NCBI GenBank assembly: GCA_021166815.1
Contig: JAJPEO010000377.1
Coordinates: 1 to 12,010, forward strand
Source: Nocardioides sp.
GTDB lineage: Bacteria > Actinomycetota > Actinomycetes > Propionibacteriales > Nocardioidaceae
Direction of reading: 5' to 3'
DNA length: 12,010 nt
Made by a program: the position numbers and the translations under genes. The stretch's first letter is position 1. Each line of letters opens with the position of its first letter. Of this stretch, positions 7,442 to 12,010 are shown in pieces. Below the pieces are notes generated by a model. It was given only the letters and a program-made list of their open reading frames with translations, was not told where the DNA came from and searched no databases.

Positions 7442-8737
7442 GTGACCCAGGACAGGCCCCCGATGCGGGTGCTCATGATCGGGGCCGGCGGCGTCGGTGA
7501 CGCCGCCGCCCGCATCGCGGTCGAGCGCGACTTCTTCGAGGCGTGGGTCGTCGCCGACTACGACCTGGGCCGCGCCGAGCGCACCGTCGCCGCGGCCCAC
7601 GGGCGACGCCCCGGTGACGAGCGCTTCACCGCCGCCCGCGTCGACGCCTCCAGCGCGGAGGCGGTCGCCGGCCTCGCCCGCGAGGTGGGCGCCACCCACG
7701 TCTTCAACGCCGTGGACCCCCGCTTCGTGATGCCGATCTTCCGCGGCGCGCGGGAGGCCGGCGCCGACTACCTCGACATGGCGATGAGCCTGTCGCAGCG
7801 CCACCCCGAGGCGCCGTACGAGCAGGTCGGCGTCAAGCTCGGCGACGAGCAGTTCGCCGAGGCGGCGCAGTGGGAGGCCGACGGCGGCCTCGCGCTCGTC
7901 GGCATCGGCGTCGAGCCGGGCCTCTCGGACGTGTTCGCGAGGTACGCCGCCGACGAGCTGTTCGACCACATCGACGAGCTGGGCACGCGTGACGGGGCCA
8001 ACCTGGTCGTCCGCGACGAGGACGGCAACGAGGTCTTCGCCCCGGGCTTCTCGATCTGGACCGTCATCGAGGAGTGCCTGAACCCGCCGGTGGTGTGGGA
8101 GAAGGGCCGTGGCCACTTCACCCTCCCGCCGTTCTCCGAGCCCGAGGTCTTCGACTTCCCCGAGGGCATCGGACCGGTCGAGTGCGTCCACGTCGAGCAC
8201 GAGGAGGTCCTCCTCATGCCGCGCTGGATCGACGCCGACCGCGTGACGTTCAAGTACGGCCTCGGCGAGGAGATGATCGCCGTCCTGCGCACCCTCCACA
8301 CCCTTGGTCTCGACTCCGTCCAGCCGGTCTCGGTCAAGGGTGTGGAGGTGTCTCCCCGCGACGTGGTCGCGGCCTGCCTGCCCGACCCCGCCACCATCGG
8401 CCCCCGCATGGAGGGCAAGACCTGTGCCGGCGTGTGGGTGCGCGGCACGGGCAAGGCGGGCACCGAGTGGGAGGGTCGCCCCAGGTCGACGTACCTCTAC
8501 CACGTGGTCGACAACGCCGACTCGATGCGCGACTACGGCGCCCAGTGCGTGGTCTGGCAGACGGCCATCAACCCCGTCATCGCCCTCGAGCTGCTGGCCA
8601 CCGGGTCCTGGTCGGGCACCGGGGTGCTGGGGCCCGAGGCCTTCCCCGCCGGGCCGTTCCTCGACCTGCTGGCCGCGCCGCAGCCCGAGGGCTACGGCTC
8701 CCCGGGGGGCATCGAGGCGAAGGAGGTCACCGCATGA
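7442..8737 (+). CDS. Saccharopine-dehydrogenase-family NAD(P)-binding oxidoreductase, substrate unknown
   Basis: A 431-residue protein with an N-terminal Rossmann fold: MRVLMIGAGGVGDAAARIA (8-26), nucleotide loop GAGGVG at 14-19 and Asp39 ending the second strand. The GVEPGLSDVFARYAADELF stretch (156-174) matches the GLDPGLSN-type motif at the start of the saccharopine dehydrogenase catalytic domain. The family includes saccharopine, carboxy(nor)spermidine and homospermidine-forming enzymes, all making or splitting a secondary amine with NAD(P)H. Length (about 430) fits single-function dehydrogenases, not the bifunctional lysine enzyme. Start: GTG 7442 is favoured by ribosome-site spacing; ATG 7436 would add two residues and overlap the potC stop. 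The gene sits between potC and gabT, overlapping gabT by 4 nt, so it surely belongs to the operon. Its role could be in splitting a carboxyalkylated polyamine or a GABA/glutamate-type secondary amine. This is inference, and no substrate can be read from the sequence. Confidence 0.82.
   Translation: MTQDRPPMRVLMIGAGGVGDAAARIAVERDFFEAWVVADYDLGRAERTVAAAHGRRPGDERFTAARVDASSAEAVAGLAREVGATHVFNAVDPRFVMPIFRGAREAGADYLDMAMSLSQRHPEAPYEQVGVKLGDEQFAEAAQWEADGGLALVGIGVEPGLSDVFARYAADELFDHIDELGTRDGANLVVRDEDGNEVFAPGFSIWTVIEECLNPPVVWEKGRGHFTLPPFSEPEVFDFPEGIGPVECVHVEHEEVLLMPRWIDADRVTFKYGLGEEMIAVLRTLHTLGLDSVQPVSVKGVEVSPRDVVAACLPDPATIGPRMEGKTCAGVWVRGTGKAGTEWEGRPRSTYLYHVVDNADSMRDYGAQCVVWQTAINPVIALELLATGSWSGTGVLGPEAFPAGPFLDLLAAPQPEGYGSPGGIEAKEVTA
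8720..8727 (+). promoter_or_regulatory. Strong Shine-Dalgarno site for gabT
   Basis: AAGGAGGT lies inside the end of the preceding gene, 6 nt before the ATG at 8734. It is the best ribosome binding site in the window and fixes the gabT start despite the 4-nt overlap. Confidence 0.75.
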
Positions 8738-10071
8738 GCGTCGAGCAGCACCGCCAGCTCGTGACCGAGGTGCCGGGCCCACGCTCGCGCGCCCTGCACG
8801 AGCGCAAGGTCGCCGCGGTCTCGGCCGGCGTCGGCACCACGCTCCCCGTCTACGTCGAGCGCGCGGCGGGCGGTGTCTTGGTCGACGTCGACGGCAACCA
8901 CCTCATCGACTTCGGCTCCGGCATCGCGGTGACGACCGTCGGCAACGCCGCCCCGCGCGTGGTCGAGGGCGTGCAGCAGCAGGTGGCCGACTTCACCCAC
9001 ACCTGCTTCATGGTCACGCCCTACGAGGAGTACGTCTCGGTCTGCGAGAAGCTCGGGGAGCTGACCCCCGGTGACCACCAGAAGCGCTCCGCGCTGTTCA
9101 ACTCCGGCGCCGAGGCGGTCGAGAACGCCGTTAAGGTCGCGCGCCACCACACCGGCCGCGACGCGATCGTGGTGTTCGACCACGCCTACCACGGGCGCAC
9201 CAACCTCACGATGGCCCTGACGGCCAAGAACATGCCGTACAAGCACCGCTTCGGGCCCTTCGCCGGCGAGGTCTACCGCGCCCCGATGGCCTACCCCTAC
9301 CGCTGGCCGGGCGGGGCCGAGGCGTGCGCCGACGAGGCGTTCGAGGCCTTCGTCAGCACCGTCCACACCCAGGTCGGCGAGGACAACGCCGCCGCGGTGC
9401 TGATCGAGCCGATCCAGGGCGAGGGCGGGTTCATCGTGCCGCCCCCGGGCTGGCTGGCCCGGGTCGCCGAGTGGTGCCGCGAGCACGGCATCCTCCTCAT
9501 CGCCGACGAGATCCAGACCGGCTTCGCCCGCACCGGCGACTGGTTCGCCTGCGACCACGAGGGCGTCGTCCCCGACCTCATCACCACCGCCAAGGGCATG
9601 GCCGGCGGCCTGCCGCTGGCCGGCGTGACCGGACGGGCCGAGATCATGGACTCCGTGCACACCGGCGGCCTCGGCGGCACCTACGGCGGCAACCCCGTCG
9701 CCTGCGCGGCCGCTCTCGGCGCGATCGAGACGATGCAGGCCGACGACCTGTGCGGGCGCGCCCGCGAGATCGAGGCGCTCTTCCTCCCCCGCCTGCGCGG
9801 GCTCGCCGAGCGCCACCCCGACCGGGTCGGCGACGTGCGCGGGCGCGGCGCGATGCTCGCGATCGAGCTGGTGACCGACGCAGGGTCGCGTACGCCTGAC
9901 GCCGCGCTCACCGCCGCCGTCCACCAGGCGTGCTCCGCATCGGGACTGGTGACGCTCACGTGCGGCACGTTCGGCAACGTCTTCCGCTTCTTGCCTCCCC
10001 TGTCGATCGGTGATGACCTGATGGAAGAAGGCCTCGACCTGTTCGAGGCCGCCTTCGAGAACGCCCTGTGA
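8734..10071 (+). CDS. gabT: 4-aminobutyrate aminotransferase
   Basis: Class III PLP aminotransferase of 445 residues, full length for GabT. Landmarks: IDFGSGIAVTTVGN (58-71), NSGAEAVENAVKVAR (123-137), AYHGRTNLTMALT (151-163), EPIQGEGGF (225-233), ADEIQTGFARTG (257-268, Asp258) and TTAKGMAGGLPLAGV with PLP lysine Lys287, then GGTYGGNPVACAAALGAIE. The GIAVTTVGN, PIQGEGGF and DEIQTGFARTG wording is that of GabT rather than of ornithine or putrescine enzymes. It would transfer the amino group of GABA to 2-oxoglutarate, giving succinic semialdehyde and glutamate. The ATG overlaps the previous stop by 4 nt and has a strong AAGGAGGT site. It is followed 13 nt later by the matching semialdehyde dehydrogenase. 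5-aminovalerate from cadaverine is a plausible second substrate. Confidence 0.92.
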   Translation: MSVEQHRQLVTEVPGPRSRALHERKVAAVSAGVGTTLPVYVERAAGGVLVDVDGNHLIDFGSGIAVTTVGNAAPRVVEGVQQQVADFTHTCFMVTPYEEYVSVCEKLGELTPGDHQKRSALFNSGAEAVENAVKVARHHTGRDAIVVFDHAYHGRTNLTMALTAKNMPYKHRFGPFAGEVYRAPMAYPYRWPGGAEACADEAFEAFVSTVHTQVGEDNAAAVLIEPIQGEGGFIVPPPGWLARVAEWCREHGILLIADEIQTGFARTGDWFACDHEGVVPDLITTAKGMAGGLPLAGVTGRAEIMDSVHTGGLGGTYGGNPVACAAALGAIETMQADDLCGRAREIEALFLPRLRGLAERHPDRVGDVRGRGAMLAIELVTDAGSRTPDAALTAAVHQACSASGLVTLTCGTFGNVFRFLPPLSIGDDLMEEGLDLFEAAFENAL

Positions 10072-10084
10072 GGAGTGACGAGAC

Positions 10085-11548
10085 GTGCCTGACGTCCTGG
10101 AGACCGTGCCGCGCCGCCTGCTGATCGGGGGTGAGTGGCGCGACGCCGGCCGCGGCGCCACGCTCGACGTGCACAACCCGGCCGACGGCTCGGTGCTGGC
10201 AAGCATCGCCGACGCCTCGCCCGAGGACGGCAGGGCAGCGCTCGACGCGGCCGTCGCTGCCCAGGCCGGGTGGGCGCGTGTCGCACCGCGCGAGCGCGGC
10301 GAGATCCTGCGCCGGGCCTTCGAGCTCCTGGTCGAGCGCACCGACGACTTCGCCCGTCTCATGACGCTCGAGATGGGCAAGACGCTCGCCGAGGCGCGGG
10401 GCGAGGTGGCCTACGGCGCGGAGTTCTTCCGGTGGTTCTCCGAGGAGGCCGTACGCGTCCACGGGCGCTACGCGACCGCGCCCACCGGGCCGACGCGCCT
10501 GGTCACGATGAAGGCGCCGGTCGGGCCGACGCTGATGATCACGCCCTGGAACTTCCCCCTGGCCATGGGCACCCGCAAGATCGGACCCGCGATCGCGGCC
10601 GGCTGCACGATGGTGGTCAAGCCCGCCCACGAGACACCGCTGTCCATGCTCGCGCTGGCCGCGCTGCTGGAGGAGGTCGGTCTGCCGCCCGGTGTGCTCA
10701 ACGTCGTCACGACCAGCCACTCCGGCGCGCTGTGCGAGCCGCTCATCCGAGACCCGCGCCTGCGCAAGCTCACCTTCACCGGCTCGACCGCGGTCGGCAA
10801 GGTGCTGGTCGAGCAGTCGGCCGAGCAGCTGCTCCGCGTCTCGATGGAGCTGGGCGGCAACGCGCCCTTCATCGTCTTCGACGATGCCGACCTCGACGCG
10901 GCCGTCGACGGCGCGATGCTCGCCAAGATGCGCAACATCGGCGAGGCCTGCACCTCCGCCAACCGCTTCCTGGTCCACGAGGCCGTGGCCGAGGACTTCT
11001 CCCGGCGCTTCGCCGAGCGGATGGCCGCACTCACCGTCGGCGACGGCACCCGCGACGGCGTGGACGTGGGGCCGCTCATCACCGAGAAGGCCCGCGCCGA
11101 CGTGCACGCGCTGGTCGAGGACGCGGTGGGCGCCGGCGCCCGCGCGCTGACCGGCGGGACCGTGCCCGAGGGGCCGGGGAGCTTCTACCCGCCCACGGTG
11201 CTCGTCGACGTGCCCGACTCCGCCCGGGTGCTCCGCGAGGAGATCTTCGGTCCGGTCGCGCCCGTGACCACGTTCTCCACCGAGGCCGAGGTCGTCGAGC
11301 GCGCCAACGCCACCGAGTACGGCCTGGTCGCCTACGTCTTCACCCGCGACCAGTCCCGCGTCGTGCGGGTGAGCGAGGCGCTGGAGTTCGGCATGGTCGG
11401 CATCAACACCGGCATCGTGTCCAACCCCGCAGCCCCCTTCGGCGGCGTGAAGCAGTCCGGCTTCGGCCGCGAGGGCGGCTTCGAGGGCATCGAGGAGTAC
11501 CTCGAGACCAAGTACGTCGGCATGACGGTCTCACCCCTGGAGGACTGA
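10085..11548 (+). CDS. gabD: Succinate-semialdehyde dehydrogenase-like aldehyde dehydrogenase
   Basis: NAD(P)+-dependent aldehyde dehydrogenase of 487 residues. Catalytic residues are all present: Asn156 in TPWNFP, Lys179 in VVKPAHETP, Glu255 in MELGGN, the nucleophile Cys289 in GEACTSANR and Glu386 in EEIFGP. The ending PFGGVKQSGFGREGG plus EYLETKYVGM is the usual C-terminus of succinate-semialdehyde dehydrogenases. It would oxidise succinic semialdehyde to succinate, closing the route into the TCA cycle. The start is GTG 10085, with GAGGAG (10070-10075) 9 nt upstream. Unlike E. coli GabD, whose active-site loop is recalled as GQTCVCANR, the second cysteine is replaced by Ser. Glutarate semialdehyde is an alternative substrate. 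It overlaps the next gene by one base (TGATG). Confidence 0.9.
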   Translation: MPDVLETVPRRLLIGGEWRDAGRGATLDVHNPADGSVLASIADASPEDGRAALDAAVAAQAGWARVAPRERGEILRRAFELLVERTDDFARLMTLEMGKTLAEARGEVAYGAEFFRWFSEEAVRVHGRYATAPTGPTRLVTMKAPVGPTLMITPWNFPLAMGTRKIGPAIAAGCTMVVKPAHETPLSMLALAALLEEVGLPPGVLNVVTTSHSGALCEPLIRDPRLRKLTFTGSTAVGKVLVEQSAEQLLRVSMELGGNAPFIVFDDADLDAAVDGAMLAKMRNIGEACTSANRFLVHEAVAEDFSRRFAERMAALTVGDGTRDGVDVGPLITEKARADVHALVEDAVGAGARALTGGTVPEGPGSFYPPTVLVDVPDSARVLREEIFGPVAPVTTFSTEAEVVERANATEYGLVAYVFTRDQSRVVRVSEALEFGMVGINTGIVSNPAAPFGGVKQSGFGREGGFEGIEEYLETKYVGMTVSPLED

Positions 11549-12010
11549 TGCCCCGCACGATCGACCGGGGCCGGCTGGCCCGGCTGCACCAGGAGGAGGA
11601 GCGCCGCTTCGTCGACTCCCACCCGCGCTCGGCCGAGCTCGCGCAGGAGGCGCACGAGCACCTCCTGGCGGGGGTGCCGATGCCGTGGATGACGCGGTGG
11701 CCGGGGGCCTTCCCGCTCTTCGTCGACTCCGCGCAGGGCGGGCGCTTCACCGACGTCGACGGCATCGACTACGTCGACCTGTGCCTGGGCGACACTGGCT
11801 CGATGACCGGCCACTGCCTGCCGGCCGTCGCCGAGGCCGTCACGGAGAGGGCCCACCGGGGCATCACCACCATGCTGCCCAGCACCGACGCCACCTGGGG
11901 GGCCGCCGAGCTCGCGCGGCGCTTCGGCGCGCGCCGGCGCGACCGTCGGCGGGCCGTGCGCGTCGCCGGCCGCGGCAACCTGGGGCTGCCGGCGATCGAC
12001 GTACTGGCGC
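11548..12010 (+). CDS. Third class III aminotransferase, N-terminal part only; tail does not fit the family
   Basis: The first about 125 codons are convincing for the aspartate-aminotransferase/glutamate-1-semialdehyde aminomutase-like branch of class III. GGRFTDVDGIDYVDLCLGDT (74-93) is the entry strand of the fold, then SMTGHCLPAVAEAV and the ELARRFG helix. The ATG overlaps the gabD stop by one base, with GGAGGA (11539-11544) close upstream, so it belongs to the same operon. The frame stays open to the window edge, but from about residue 126 the text becomes Arg-rich and lacks the expected block that normally follows ARRFG in this branch (an LPxWQF-like strand and an ATDANR-like segment). 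The catalytic lysine region lies beyond the edge. Function is unknown; an amine or amino-aldehyde substrate linked to the polyamine operon is inferred. A frameshift, a real fusion or a chimeric end is possible. Confidence 0.65.
   Translation, partial: MPRTIDRGRLARLHQEEERRFVDSHPRSAELAQEAHEHLLAGVPMPWMTRWPGAFPLFVDSAQGGRFTDVDGIDYVDLCLGDTGSMTGHCLPAVAEAVTERAHRGITTMLPSTDATWGAAELARRFGARRRDRRRAVRVAGRGNLGLPAIDVLA

Noticed and set aside
7298..8782. 494-codon minus-strand open frame opposite the saccharopine-dehydrogenase-family gene
   Set aside because: The plus-strand gene has a Rossmann loop, a family motif and coupled start and stop. The antisense frame has none of these.
8692..10380. 562-codon minus-strand open frame opposite gabT and the start of gabD
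   Set aside because: It crosses the junction of two well-supported genes, with low-complexity text and no motif.

Overview
The window reads as chromosomal DNA of a high-GC actinobacterium, probably a Nocardioides-like or Streptomyces-like genus. The reasons are very strong G/C preference at third codon positions, frequent GTG starts, tightly packed genes, a twin-arginine lipoprotein signal, and protein styles typical of that phylum. The genus is an inference; no marker gene is present. I see no tRNA, rRNA, CRISPR array, insertion sequence or phage gene.

The layout is two divergent transcription units around a regulatory gap at 1662-1830. Leftward (minus strand) lie an Lrp/AsnC-type regulator (1209-1661) and, overlapping it by 4 nt, a class III omega-aminotransferase whose C-terminus runs off the left edge (1-1212). 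Rightward (plus strand) is one long, tightly spaced operon. It holds a gamma-aminobutyraldehyde-type aldehyde dehydrogenase (1831-3273), a PotD-like Tat lipoprotein (3299-4549), PotA ATPase (4551-5669), PotB permease (5666-6580), PotC permease (6582-7439), a saccharopine-dehydrogenase-family oxidoreductase (7442-8737), a GabT-like aminotransferase (8734-10071), a GabD-like dehydrogenase (10085-11548) and the start of a third class III aminotransferase (11548 to the right edge). Neighbouring genes on this strand overlap or lie at most 25 nt apart, and no internal terminator is evident.

Together the genes describe uptake and catabolism of a polyamine such as putrescine. PotABCD imports it. The leftward aminotransferase would convert putrescine to 4-aminobutyraldehyde, the first dehydrogenase would give GABA, GabT would give succinic semialdehyde, and GabD would give succinate for the TCA cycle. 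The Lrp/AsnC protein is the obvious candidate regulator of both units. No gamma-glutamyl-polyamine synthetase or amine oxidase is in the window, so the visible route is direct transamination.

The parts that the standard scheme does not explain are the saccharopine-dehydrogenase-like enzyme between transporter and GABA genes, and the third aminotransferase. That last reading frame stops resembling an aminotransferase after about residue 125. Its Arg-rich tail carries a short MurD-like motif, which may mark a frameshift, a real junction or a chimeric sequence end.
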